64,000 bases of DNA from Chryseosolibacter sp049791675. Lineage in GTDB: Bacteria; Bacteroidota; Bacteroidia; Cytophagales; Cyclobacteriaceae. Position 1 is the stretch's first letter, and the number at the start of each line of letters is the position of its first letter. Positions 43,675 through 52,017 of the stretch are shown here, one piece after another. The notes under the pieces are model-generated. The model was not told the DNA's origin and made no database searches. It saw nothing but the letters and a program-made list of their open reading frames with translations. A program made the translations under genes and the position numbers. The stretch lies in the NCBI GenBank assembly GCA_049791675.1, contig JBARAD010000104.1:1-64000 (forward strand), given 5' to 3'.

Positions 43675-44711
43675 TTCACTACAGACTTAAATTTCCGGTA
43701 GTAATCCAACGCTTCCCTGTGAGAAAGGTACCGGAAGCCCTGCTTTCTGTTTGCCCTGGAAATTCTGAAGATCTTATCCCAGTGACCCACCTGAACGGCC
43801 CACGCCTCCCAGAATGAAAAACCGGGATCATAAATGTGCGCCGGCTCCGCACCGCATCCGTTCAATTCCATGATCTTGACCTTGCCGAGATAAAGATCAT
43901 GGACAGAAGCGCATCGAAGATCGTATCTCCCGTAATAAAAGCCCGGGATCTGACTGCTGATCGCATCAAAGGTTTGGGAGAGGCGGTCGTTGATCAGATG
44001 GTTTGCGTTAAGGAACTTTGTTCCCATGGCGTGATTACCGATGGAAACCAATTCGATCTTTTCTCCTTCCGGAATGATCCGTTGCAGCTTGCCGTTAAAA
44101 GACACGTTGAGCTTTTCCCATTGAAGCTTCGCACGATCGTTTCGCAAAATCAATTCCCGCAGCGTGGATCGACCATCACCCGTTACAGACAGCATTTCTT
44201 TCCCGACGACGGAGAAAACATGTCCATTCTTGTCAGTGGGTAATTTCATGTAATACACGCCGAATTCAACAGGGAGTTGAACCAGTTCCTGAACAAGAAA
44301 GTTACCCCTTACCCTCCGGAGGTACGCTGCGATCTCCTTGTCCTCATTGATTCTCTTCACGAGGTATCCACGCTCACCGATATCCGGTTTAAATATGACG
44401 GGAAGTTGCAAACCCGCGCAATTAATTCGTTCCTTGACATCCTCCGCGGAAGTCGGAAATGAAATCAAAATTGTTTGAGGCACGTATTGTCCGGGGATCT
44501 TTTTAAGGACATCGTATTTGGACTCACCAAACATTCCACCCATTGGAATTCCAGGATTTGCCGCAGAGAAAAAAACAAAAGAACGCTCGCGGAGAGAAAG
44601 CCAAAGCCAGTACAGGATTGCAGGAAACTGAACAATGCCGAAAGGCCAGTATTCCCAGCTTTTTAGTTTAATTAAAAAATTACTACGGGTAATTTTTCTC
44701 CAGAAATTCAT
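43671..44711 (-). CDS. ATP-grasp-type ligase of unknown substrate
   Basis: 346 residues. The N-terminus has an amphipathic, Trp-rich membrane-proximal segment (WEYWPFGIVQFPAILYWLWL) and then GGMFGESKYDVL. ATP-grasp elements follow: VIFKPDIGERG (ATP lysine), FLVQELVQLPVEFGVYYMK (lid), and KIMELNGCGAEPAHIYDP, where Glu and Asn would bind magnesium. The family joins a carboxylate to an amine through an acyl-phosphate, as in D-Ala-D-Ala ligase. I do not recognise a named subfamily. It lies between a DinB-like gene (14 bp upstream) and a LysE exporter (4-bp overlap). Confidence 0.72.
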   Translation of the reverse strand: MNFWRKITRSNFLIKLKSWEYWPFGIVQFPAILYWLWLSLRERSFVFFSAANPGIPMGGMFGESKYDVLKKIPGQYVPQTILISFPTSAEDVKERINCAGLQLPVIFKPDIGERGYLVKRINEDKEIAAYLRRVRGNFLVQELVQLPVEFGVYYMKLPTDKNGHVFSVVGKEMLSVTGDGRSTLRELILRNDRAKLQWEKLNVSFNGKLQRIIPEGEKIELVSIGNHAMGTKFLNANHLINDRLSQTFDAISSQIPGFYYGRYDLRCASVHDLYLGKVKIMELNGCGAEPAHIYDPGFSFWEAWAVQVGHWDKIFRISRANRKQGFRYLSHREALDYYRKFKSVVK

Positions 44712-44725
44712 GCAGAAAAGCTGAA

Positions 44726-45250
44726 TTAAGATCCTGAAGCGACCGCTCTGGCTACGCTGTTGTAACGCATTGTTGAAGCGGCGATGCCAAAATCGGGAGG
44801 GAGAACAACATAGGGTGCAATTTCACGCACACCGATCTTGATAATGGCCATGTGGTGAACTGCGTGTTCAACGTTATAAACAAGCTCCCTGGTGGAGTTT
44901 GTCCCGACAGATACATATTCCTCATCCAGTGGATCGTACCCCACTTCCAGGGTGAGTGGGTGATCAGGTTTAAGCCTGGAAACGAATTGCATGACTTGTC
45001 CGATCGCATCGATTGCCAGCGCTTTGTCAGTCTCTATCTGCTTATCATGGCCGCGTTTGTCATAATTAATAATGCCACGGCTAAAACCAGCTTCCAGGCA
45101 AAGAAAAAATTCCAGGGTATGCCGTATATGTTGTCCTATTGTTGACTTGCTTAACGCCTGTGATGGTCTGGAGAAATCGGATTCTTGAATTTGTTTAACC
45201 AGTTCAGCCAACTGGTTAAGAATATGGATGGCTGCTTTTGATAAGATCAT
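44726..45250 (-). CDS. DinB/BstA-superfamily protein
   Basis: 174 residues from the ATG at 45250. The frame is open to 45274, but that start lies inside a TATATTTG promoter element, so the downstream ATG (MILSKAAIHILNQL) is preferred. A four-helix bundle of the DinB type with metal-ligand candidates His41/His44 (GQHIRHTLEF) and the HxxxH pair His129/His133 (EHAVHH). The superfamily includes bacillithiol, mycothiol and related thiol transferases and also many uncharacterised proteins. First gene of an operon with the ATP-grasp ligase and LysE exporter. Confidence 0.82.
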   Translation of the reverse strand: MILSKAAIHILNQLAELVKQIQESDFSRPSQALSKSTIGQHIRHTLEFFLCLEAGFSRGIINYDKRGHDKQIETDKALAIDAIGQVMQFVSRLKPDHPLTLEVGYDPLDEEYVSVGTNSTRELVYNVEHAVHHMAIIKIGVREIAPYVVLPPDFGIAASTMRYNSVARAVASGS

Positions 45251-45271
45251 GTGTCGCTCTGCGTAAACAAA

Positions 45272-45279
45272 CAAATATA
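45272..45279 (-). promoter_or_regulatory. TAnnTTTG promoter element for the DinB / ATP-grasp / LysE operon
   Basis: On the minus strand TATATTTG is an exact -7 element, ending 21 bp before the preferred ATG at 45250. A -33 TTTG is not apparent. Its position argues against the longer start at 45274. Confidence 0.45.
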
Positions 45280-45638
45280 GGTGAAACGAATTTTGGTCGT
45301 CATGACCCCGTCATAACAGGTGAAAAATATTTTGCCAGGTTGACAGCTTCAGTCTCTTTTACGTACTCTCAACCCATAAAAGGTAAAAAACACCTAAATT
45401 ATTTGCAAGGCGCTTAAGCGCTCACACCGAAGACGTTTAAAACCAGAGGTTAAGCGACTTTGCCAAGGGTCATTTTTGCTTCATTCTTTACTTCGGTATA
45501 AACGGATGAGCTTTCCAACTTGAAATTCAGCTAAAACATACATGCGTGAAATAGACCCTCGTCATCGCTTAAAAAGCGTTTGTGTTTTGGCACGTACCTT
45601 GCCTCTTTTGTATATACACGAACTGAAGGGTTAATAAT
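45275..45638. other. 364-bp gene-free region with repeated TAAGCG motifs
   Basis: Between the divergent DinB and small secreted protein genes. No frame of note is present. The perfect palindrome GCGCTTAAGCGC sits at 45410-45421. The core TAAGCG occurs again at 45451-45456 and, inverted, at 45566-45571, where it belongs to a small hairpin (CGCTT / AAGCG). TTTG at 45579-45582 with CTCTTTTG 20 bp farther (45603-45610) is a poor promoter match for the rightward gene. The motifs could be operators of a regulator or part of a small RNA; I cannot decide. Confidence 0.4.
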
Positions 45639-46025
45639 ATGAAAAATCTATTATTAGGGACGCTGTTGGCAGTCATCTCTTTCAACGCTCATGCTTACAT
45701 CTCTGGCATTGCAATCCAGGCAGAGAAAAGCTCAAACATGCAGGTTTACGTCAACGGCAAGTTGTTTAACAAGGAACCCGGGAATTTTGTCCGTATTAAA
45801 AGCAAACCAGGGTTATTCCATGTTAAGGTGAAGGTCCTGAATCCTTATGATAACATCTATTATGTTGTAAGGAAGGACATCCGGGTTGAAAAAGGCTATG
45901 AGTTCTACTATCGAATGATTTTCGAGAAAGGACAAAGACCCCGCATCCAGGAAATCAGAAGGTACCCTGTTTACAGCAAATACTTTTTGAATCCAGTGCT
46001 TTACAACCGACATCCCACTGCATAA
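45639..46025 (+). CDS. Small secreted protein, PEGA-like
   Basis: 128 residues. Signal peptide (MKNLLLGTLLAVISFNAHA), cleavage before YISGIAIQ. The mature part holds VYVNGKLFNKEPGNFVRIKSK and HVKVKVLNPYD, which looks like a PEGA or DUF4476-N beta domain (a surface-exposed NGK turn followed by paired strands). The C-terminal region is basic and Tyr-rich (IRRYPVYSKYF). The domain normally attaches to cell-surface or periplasmic complexes; no more can be inferred. Convergent with the glycine-zipper gene. Confidence 0.75.
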   Translation: MKNLLLGTLLAVISFNAHAYISGIAIQAEKSSNMQVYVNGKLFNKEPGNFVRIKSKPGLFHVKVKVLNPYDNIYYVVRKDIRVEKGYEFYYRMIFEKGQRPRIQEIRRYPVYSKYFLNPVLYNRHPTA

Positions 46026-46029
46026 AAGA

Positions 46030-46362
46030 TCACCTTCCTGAGCGCTGGGTTTTGGAACGGGATATTAACACGGCGATAAGCACCACCACAAGGATGGCAA
46101 TAAACTCGTTGTTGTCCGAGTCCCATCCCCAGTTCCAGTGGTAGTGGTCATCGAATATCCATCCGATGGCGCCGAATATTGCGCCGAAAATGGCCCCGAT
46201 CACTCCGAAGACCGCGCCGATAATCCCGCCAATCAATCCAAATATTCCGCCAATCAGTCCGCCGATGGCGCCAAAGACGCCCCCGATGATTCCGACCGCT
46301 ACCGGGAACAGCAGTACAAAGACAAAGACAACCATGATGGTAGCAATCGTTTTGGAATCCAT
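46030..46362 (-). CDS. Glycine-zipper membrane protein
   Basis: 110 residues. After the first helix (IMVVFVFVLLFPVAV), residues 24-67 are built from Gly, Ile, Phe, Ala and Val. Glycines fall at 24, 28, 31, 35, 38, 42, 45, 49, 53, 56, 60, 64 and 67, that is a 3/4 heptad rhythm along one helix face. WIFDDHYHWNWGWDSDNN forms a polar, Trp/His-rich loop, and a last helix (FIAILVVVLIAVLIS) ends in a basic tail. Glycine zippers pack helices tightly and occur in channel-forming and envelope-stress proteins. The function is unknown. Confidence 0.75.
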   Translation of the reverse strand: MDSKTIATIMVVFVFVLLFPVAVGIIGGVFGAIGGLIGGIFGLIGGIIGAVFGVIGAIFGAIFGAIGWIFDDHYHWNWGWDSDNNEFIAILVVVLIAVLISRSKTQRSGR

Positions 46363-46451
46363 TTTTGTGCAGGTAGTTTTTTAGTCTGCCAGCTCAAATT
46401 GCATTCCATCTTCAAAAACCGGCTTGCTGATTTAAAAACGCCAGTTTCGAT

Positions 46452-46484
46452 CACTTCCGGTGTCCAGTGCTGAACACCGGAGTG
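46452..46484. terminator. Hairpin at the end of the fad operon
   Basis: TCCGGTGT (46456-46463) pairs with ACACCGGA (46474-46481), extended to about 11 bp with one bulge, loop of 10 nt. It lies 9 bp beyond the acyl-CoA dehydrogenase stop on its downstream side. A T-rich stretch follows only about 10 nt later on the minus strand, so this is a candidate terminator rather than a canonical one. Confidence 0.4.
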
Positions 46485-46492
46485 TTCATTTC

Positions 46493-48295
46493 TTAAAAAG
46501 GGTATTCGCCTTTGCCAATGATATAATCAGCAACTTTTCTTCGCGCCACCTTTAGATTGTAAGGTTCTATTTTGGTAAATCTTTTCAGTCCAAGCAACAT
46601 CAGTCTCAGCTCGTCTCCATCCGCGAAACCATAGATTGCCTGTTTACCTGCTGCACTTGTCTTTTCTGTCGCGTGATGCAGATAAATAAGCGCCATCTCT
46701 TTCTCCATTTCGCAATTAGCCTCGCCACGGATACCTGCCAGCTTTTCGACCCGGAGTAAGATGGATTCTGCGACATACACTTCAATCAGCATTTCCGCCA
46801 GATTCATGAGTATCTCCTGTTCCTCGGAAAGCTTCATCATGAATTTTTGAACCGCCGCGCCTGCCACCATGAGGCCAGCTTTCTTCAGATTTTGAAGCAC
46901 CTTTTTTTCTTTTGAAAACAAGCCGCCATCGTCCGAATTTCCGAAATCAGGAATCGCCATCAAATCTTTTTGGACCGCCATCGCCGGCGTCATGAGATCG
47001 AGCTGTCCTTTCATGGCACGCTTCAGCAGCATGTCGATGGTAAGTATCCTGTTGATCTCATTGGTGCCCTCGAAGATCCTGTTGATCCGCGCGTCGCGGT
47101 AAGCGCGATCCATCGGTCCTTCAGCAGAAAAGCCCATCCCTCCGTAGATTTGCACACCTTCATCGACCACGAAATCCAGGACCTCGGATCCGTGCACTTT
47201 CATGATGGCGCATTCAATGGCAAAATCCTCCAGTGATTTCAGTTTGGCTTTTGCAGGTTCAACACCGGAAGCTACCAAAGCGTTGTACGCATCATCAATG
47301 TTCTGTCCCGCGCGGTAACAGGCAGCTTCACTCGCGTACACGCGCGTGGCCATTTCGGCGATCTTATGTTTGATCGCACCGAAATTGGCAATCGCAGTTC
47401 CAAATTGTTTCCGTTCGCGTGCGTAATTGACAGCGGTGGATATTGTTTTTTTGCTTCCGCCGATAGCAGCCACGGCAAGCTTGATACGGCCGATGTTGAG
47501 GATATTTACAGCGATCTTAAAACCGTTCTCCCTTTCAGAAAGAAGATTTTCCGCCGGGACCTTGCAATCGTTGAAGAAGATCTGGCGCGTAGACGAGCCC
47601 TTGATCCCCATCTTGTGTTCCTCCTCATTCATGGTGATGCCACCAAACCTTTTCTCCACGATAAAGGCACTCAGGTTTTTGTCATTCTCAATTTTCGCAA
47701 ACACGATAAAGACATCTGCAAAACCACCGTTGGTGATCCACATTTTCTGGCCGTTGATGAGATAATGTTTACCGTCGGGTGTGGGAACGGCCTTTGTCTT
47801 TCCGCTGTTCGCGTCGGAGCCGGAATCAGGTTCAGTGAGGCAATACGCAGCTTTCCATTCACCCGTGGCAAGCTTGGGCAGATACTTCTTCTTCTGTTCG
47901 TCGTTCCCGTAATAGAGAATCGGCAACGTGCCAATCCCGGTATGTGCCGAAAGCGCCACCGCCACAGAATGACCTGCGCCAATTACTTCGGCGACGAGCA
48001 TGGTGGTGTTGAAATCCATTCCGAATCCACCGTACTCTTCCGGCACGGAAGTGCCAAGCAGGCCGAGCTCGCCAGCCTTGTCAAGTAAAGATGGCATAAG
48101 CCGGGGATCTTTCATGGAATCTATCTCATCCAGGCGCGGATAGACCTCCTTGTCGAGAAAATCCTTGCACTGCTGTTCAATCATTTTCTGTTCTTCCGAG
48201 AACTGCTCCGGGATGAAAACTTCCTGTGCCGAAGTCTCACGGATTAAAAATTCACCACCCTTGATAGCTTTTTTGGTTTCTACTGACGTCGCCAT
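46493..48295 (-). CDS. fadE: Acyl-CoA dehydrogenase (FadE type)
   Basis: 600 residues, the long class of about 590-600 seen in Bacillus FadE. Flavin-binding CLTEPDSGSDANSGKT and WITNGGFADVF, substrate region RKQFGTAIANFGAIKHKIAEMATRVYA, and VQIYGGMGFSAEGPMDRAYRDARINRIFEGTNEI near residue 400. It introduces the trans-2 double bond of acyl-CoA, the first beta-oxidation step, with electrons passed to ETF. The extra 200 C-terminal residues are helical and of unknown role. Last gene of marR-fadN-fadA-fadE. Confidence 0.95.
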   Translation of the reverse strand: MATSVETKKAIKGGEFLIRETSAQEVFIPEQFSEEQKMIEQQCKDFLDKEVYPRLDEIDSMKDPRLMPSLLDKAGELGLLGTSVPEEYGGFGMDFNTTMLVAEVIGAGHSVAVALSAHTGIGTLPILYYGNDEQKKKYLPKLATGEWKAAYCLTEPDSGSDANSGKTKAVPTPDGKHYLINGQKMWITNGGFADVFIVFAKIENDKNLSAFIVEKRFGGITMNEEEHKMGIKGSSTRQIFFNDCKVPAENLLSERENGFKIAVNILNIGRIKLAVAAIGGSKKTISTAVNYARERKQFGTAIANFGAIKHKIAEMATRVYASEAACYRAGQNIDDAYNALVASGVEPAKAKLKSLEDFAIECAIMKVHGSEVLDFVVDEGVQIYGGMGFSAEGPMDRAYRDARINRIFEGTNEINRILTIDMLLKRAMKGQLDLMTPAMAVQKDLMAIPDFGNSDDGGLFSKEKKVLQNLKKAGLMVAGAAVQKFMMKLSEEQEILMNLAEMLIEVYVAESILLRVEKLAGIRGEANCEMEKEMALIYLHHATEKTSAAGKQAIYGFADGDELRLMLLGLKRFTKIEPYNLKVARRKVADYIIGKGEYPF

Positions 48296-48314
48296 GGCAT
48301 TATAACTTTAAGTG

Positions 48315-49490
48315 TTAATTCAACAATTCATAAATTCCTGCAACACCCTGTCCACCGCCAACACAAGCGGTCACCAGGCCGTATTTTTTCTTTTGCCGGC
48401 GCATTTCATTGAATAACTGCACGGACAGGCGCGCACCGGACGATCCCAACGGATGCCCTACTGCGATAGCGCCGCCGTTAGGGTTTAGTTTGGCCGGGTC
48501 GATTCCGAGCTCGCGAATAACGGCCAGCGACTGGGCAGCGAAGGCTTCATTCAATTCAATGACATCAATATCCTGCAACTGCTTACCGGCAAGTTTAAGC
48601 GCCTTGGGCACTGCAGCCACTGGGCCTATACCCATAATTCTTGGATCCACTCCACCTGCCGCATAGCTCAGCATGCGCGCGATCGGCTTCAGATTCAACT
48701 GCTTCACCATTCTTTCCGACATCACAGCGACAAAGGCTGCTCCATCCGAAGTCTGCGACGAGTTCCCCGCGGTGACACTTCCTCCCACAGCAAAGACGGG
48801 TTTCAGCTTTGAGAGCGCCTCAACCGTTGTATCGGCGCGGATCCCTTCATCCGTGTCGATCACAAATTCCCTTGTTTTCCTTTTATTGTTCTCGTCAACA
48901 TACACTTCCTTCACCGTGATCGGCACTGTTTCTTCCTTGAACTTGCCTGCCTTGACCGCCGCCGCCGCTTTCATGTGCGACTGCCAGGCAAACTCATCCT
49001 GGTCCTGACGCGAAACCTTATACTGTTTTGCAACTTCTTCGGCGGTCAGCCCCATGCTGGTATAGTAAGTAGGATTTTCTTTTGCGATCGCGTAGTTCAG
49101 CGCCGTCTTCCATCCCATCACGGGGACAAGTGACATGGACTCTGCACCTCCGGCTATGATCACGTCAGCCTGCTTCGCATGAATACGTGCGCAGGCAATC
49201 TGTATTGCCTCAATTCCAGATCCGCAGTAGCGGTTGATCACCATTCCCGGAACTTCTTTTCCCAGGGCCAGCAGTGAGATCATCCTGCCCATCTGCATGC
49301 CCTGCTCTGCTTCCTGCACGGCATTTCCGACGATCAGGTCGTCGACCATATTGTTTTCCAATCCGGGAATCGACTTCACCAGATGTTTAATCACATCCGA
49401 TGCAAGGTCATCGGGTCTGACAAAGCGAAAGCCCCCTTTCTTGGCTTTTCCTACCGCGGTCCTGTAGCCCGCTACGATGTATGCGTCCAT
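48315..49490 (-). CDS. fadA: Acetyl-CoA acyltransferase (thiolase)
   Basis: 391 residues, usual thiolase length. The nucleophile is Cys89 in NRYCGSGIEAI. GGAIAVGHPLGSSGAR carries the His, and VTACVGGGQG the second Cys. The enzyme splits 3-ketoacyl-CoA into acetyl-CoA and a chain shortened by two carbons. It is 19 bp upstream of the acyl-CoA dehydrogenase gene and 101 bp downstream of the fadN-like gene. Confidence 0.96.
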   Translation of the reverse strand: MDAYIVAGYRTAVGKAKKGGFRFVRPDDLASDVIKHLVKSIPGLENNMVDDLIVGNAVQEAEQGMQMGRMISLLALGKEVPGMVINRYCGSGIEAIQIACARIHAKQADVIIAGGAESMSLVPVMGWKTALNYAIAKENPTYYTSMGLTAEEVAKQYKVSRQDQDEFAWQSHMKAAAAVKAGKFKEETVPITVKEVYVDENNKRKTREFVIDTDEGIRADTTVEALSKLKPVFAVGGSVTAGNSSQTSDGAAFVAVMSERMVKQLNLKPIARMLSYAAGGVDPRIMGIGPVAAVPKALKLAGKQLQDIDVIELNEAFAAQSLAVIRELGIDPAKLNPNGGAIAVGHPLGSSGARLSVQLFNEMRRQKKKYGLVTACVGGGQGVAGIYELLN

Positions 49491-49591
49491 TCTTCAATTA
49501 TTAAAGTTGACTAAATCTAGTTGACATTGGGCAGTAGGCAGTTGACAATGCTGCGTCTGCTGGTGCGGGTTCCCCGTTGCCCTGCTGTTTA

Positions 49592-51991
49592 TTAATTCCG
49601 GAGTGGTTTCCCGCCCGTCAAAATCGCTTGAATCCGCTCCAATGTTTTCTTCTCGCCGCAGAGGGAAACGAACGCTTCCCGTTCGAGGTCGAGTAGATAT
49701 TGTTCGCTGACTTCCTGTGCGGCGGTGAGGTCACCTCCGCACATGATGTTGGCTATCTTCATGGCCACCTTTGCATCGTGGTCTGAAATGTAGTTCCCCA
49801 TGCGCATGCCGTGCACGCCTGCCATGAACAACGCCATGCCTGTGCGCCCCTGCACGCGGATATTCTTTGCAGGCTGGGGCATCGTGTATCCCGCTTCCGA
49901 TAACTCAATTGCCGCTTTCTTTCCATCGGATATCTGACGATCGCGGTTGATGGAGATACGGTCAGTCGGACGAAGGATATTCATTTCACGCGCCTCTTCA
50001 GCAGAGAGCGCCACCTTGGCCGTCGCAATATTCATGAACGCATTCTGTAAAGCATTCAATTCAACGTCACCTTCCTGAAAGCGATCGCTTACCCTTTTGG
50101 TGAGTTCTTTTGTTCCCCCACCGCCAGGAATCAGTCCGACCCCCACCTCAACAAGACCTATATAGGTTTCCGCGGTAGCCTGCGCGATGTCGGCATGCAA
50201 AGTCATCTCGCATCCTCCTCCCAGCGTTCTTCCCTGTGGACAAACCACCACCGGCACCGAAGAATACCGCAAGCGCATGGTAGACTGCTGGAACATGCGC
50301 ACCATAAAATCGATCTCGTCATAATCCTGTTCAATGGCATACATGAATACGAGGCCGAGATTGGCACCGAGAGAAAAATCAGGTCCCTGGTGCCCGACCA
50401 CCAGCCCGCGAAAATCTTTTTCCGCCAGGTCCACCGCTTTATTCAATCCTTCAATCACTGCCGAGCCAAGCGTATAGCTCTTGCTATGCCAGGAGAAGTT
50501 GATCACGCCGTCGCCGAGATCAAGCACCCTGGATTCAGCATTCTTCCAAACAACTTTGTCGGAAATGTTTTCAAGGATGATGAACGCGTCCTTTCCTGGA
50601 ATACGCTTGTATGATTTTGTGGGGATGTCATAATACGAGCGCTTGCCGCCCTCGACTTTATAGAACGATTTGTGACCTGTTTGCAGCATGTCATAAACCC
50701 ATTGGTTGGGTTTATAGCCTGCAGCTTCCATCTCTGACACCGTCTTTTCCATACCCACTGCGTCCCAGGTATCAAATGGCCCGATCTGCCAGCCGAAGCC
50801 GGCAGACAGGGCGTCATCGATCTTATACAATTCGTCTGTTATTTCAGGGATGCGGTTGCTCACGTACTGGAACAGCGCATAAAAGGAATCGCGATAAAAT
50901 TCACCGGCCTTGTCTTTTCCCGCGAGCAGGACCTTAAACCGCTGACGGAGATCGTCAATGGTCTTGGTTGTTTCAAGCGTCGAAAATTTTGCTTTGGCCT
51001 TCGGCACATACCCGAGCGTTTTAAGATCAAGCGTGAGGATTTCAGTCTCTCCCTTTGTATTCTTCGTTTTCTTGTAAAATCCCTGACCCGTTTTGTCACC
51101 AAGCCATTTATTCTGTTCAAGCTTTGTGATGACTTCAGGAAGCTTAAACATTTCGCGCCCTTCATCATGGGGCAACCCGGCGTAAAGATTTTGTGCCACC
51201 TTCACCAACGTATCAAGACCTACGACATCCGACGTGCGGAAGGTTGCCGATTTGGGCCGGCCGATCACAGGGCCTGTAAGTTTGTCTACCTCATCAATGT
51301 TAAGATCAAGTTTCCGCATCGAGTCTACCACCTTCATGATGGCGTATATGCCGACACGGTTGGCGATAAATGCCGGCGTATCCTTGCAAAGAACAGTAGT
51401 CTTACCCAGGAACAGGTCACCATAGTGCATCAGAAAAGACACGATGGAAGGGTCGGTCTTTGCCGTGGGAATAATTTCAAGCAGTTTCAGGTACCGCGGA
51501 GGATTAAAGAAGTGTGTTCCGCAGAAATGTTTCTGAAAATCTTCACTTCTTCCTTCCCCCATTAAATGGATGGGGATACCGGAAGTATTGGATGTGATCA
51601 GCGTCCCCGGCTTACGGTGTTTCTCGACTTCATCATAGAGCTTTTTCTTGATCTCCAGATTTTCCACCACTACTTCGATGGTCCAATCGTAATCACCGAT
51701 CTTAGCCAGGTCGTCCGTAAAATTTCCCAGGCTTACACGGGAGGCAAATTTTTTGCTGAACAACGGTGCGGGGTTCGATTTCACGGCATTGTCAAACGAG
51801 GTTTGTACAATCCTGTTTTTGACAACGGGGTTATCCAGGGAAATGCCTTTCTTTTTCTCCTCCTCCGTAAGCTCTCGGGGTGCGATGTCGAGCAATAAAA
51901 CCTCGACACCGATATTAGCGAAATGACACGCAATACGCGAGCCCATAATCCCGGAACCAAGAACTGCAACTTTTCTGATCGTACGATTCAT
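49592..51991 (-). CDS. fadN: 3-hydroxyacyl-CoA dehydrogenase / enoyl-CoA hydratase (FadN type)
   Basis: 799 residues. The dehydrogenase part comes first: NAD-binding VAVLGSGIMGSRIACHFANIG at residues 8-28, FCGTHFFNPPRYLKLLEIIP, then KDTPAFIANRVGIYA. The enoyl-CoA hydratase part is C-terminal (LVVGHQGPDFSLGANLG, CPQGRTLGGGCEMTLHAD, VEVGVGLIPGGGGTKEL). This order is the FadN arrangement of Bacillus, opposite to E. coli FadB. It hydrates enoyl-CoA and oxidises the 3-hydroxyacyl-CoA. 26 bp downstream of the MarR gene. Confidence 0.94.
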   Translation of the reverse strand: MNRTIRKVAVLGSGIMGSRIACHFANIGVEVLLLDIAPRELTEEEKKKGISLDNPVVKNRIVQTSFDNAVKSNPAPLFSKKFASRVSLGNFTDDLAKIGDYDWTIEVVVENLEIKKKLYDEVEKHRKPGTLITSNTSGIPIHLMGEGRSEDFQKHFCGTHFFNPPRYLKLLEIIPTAKTDPSIVSFLMHYGDLFLGKTTVLCKDTPAFIANRVGIYAIMKVVDSMRKLDLNIDEVDKLTGPVIGRPKSATFRTSDVVGLDTLVKVAQNLYAGLPHDEGREMFKLPEVITKLEQNKWLGDKTGQGFYKKTKNTKGETEILTLDLKTLGYVPKAKAKFSTLETTKTIDDLRQRFKVLLAGKDKAGEFYRDSFYALFQYVSNRIPEITDELYKIDDALSAGFGWQIGPFDTWDAVGMEKTVSEMEAAGYKPNQWVYDMLQTGHKSFYKVEGGKRSYYDIPTKSYKRIPGKDAFIILENISDKVVWKNAESRVLDLGDGVINFSWHSKSYTLGSAVIEGLNKAVDLAEKDFRGLVVGHQGPDFSLGANLGLVFMYAIEQDYDEIDFMVRMFQQSTMRLRYSSVPVVVCPQGRTLGGGCEMTLHADIAQATAETYIGLVEVGVGLIPGGGGTKELTKRVSDRFQEGDVELNALQNAFMNIATAKVALSAEEAREMNILRPTDRISINRDRQISDGKKAAIELSEAGYTMPQPAKNIRVQGRTGMALFMAGVHGMRMGNYISDHDAKVAMKIANIMCGGDLTAAQEVSEQYLLDLEREAFVSLCGEKKTLERIQAILTGGKPLRN

Positions 51992-52017
51992 AGTGTGGTT
52001 ATACCGTTGGTGATGTA

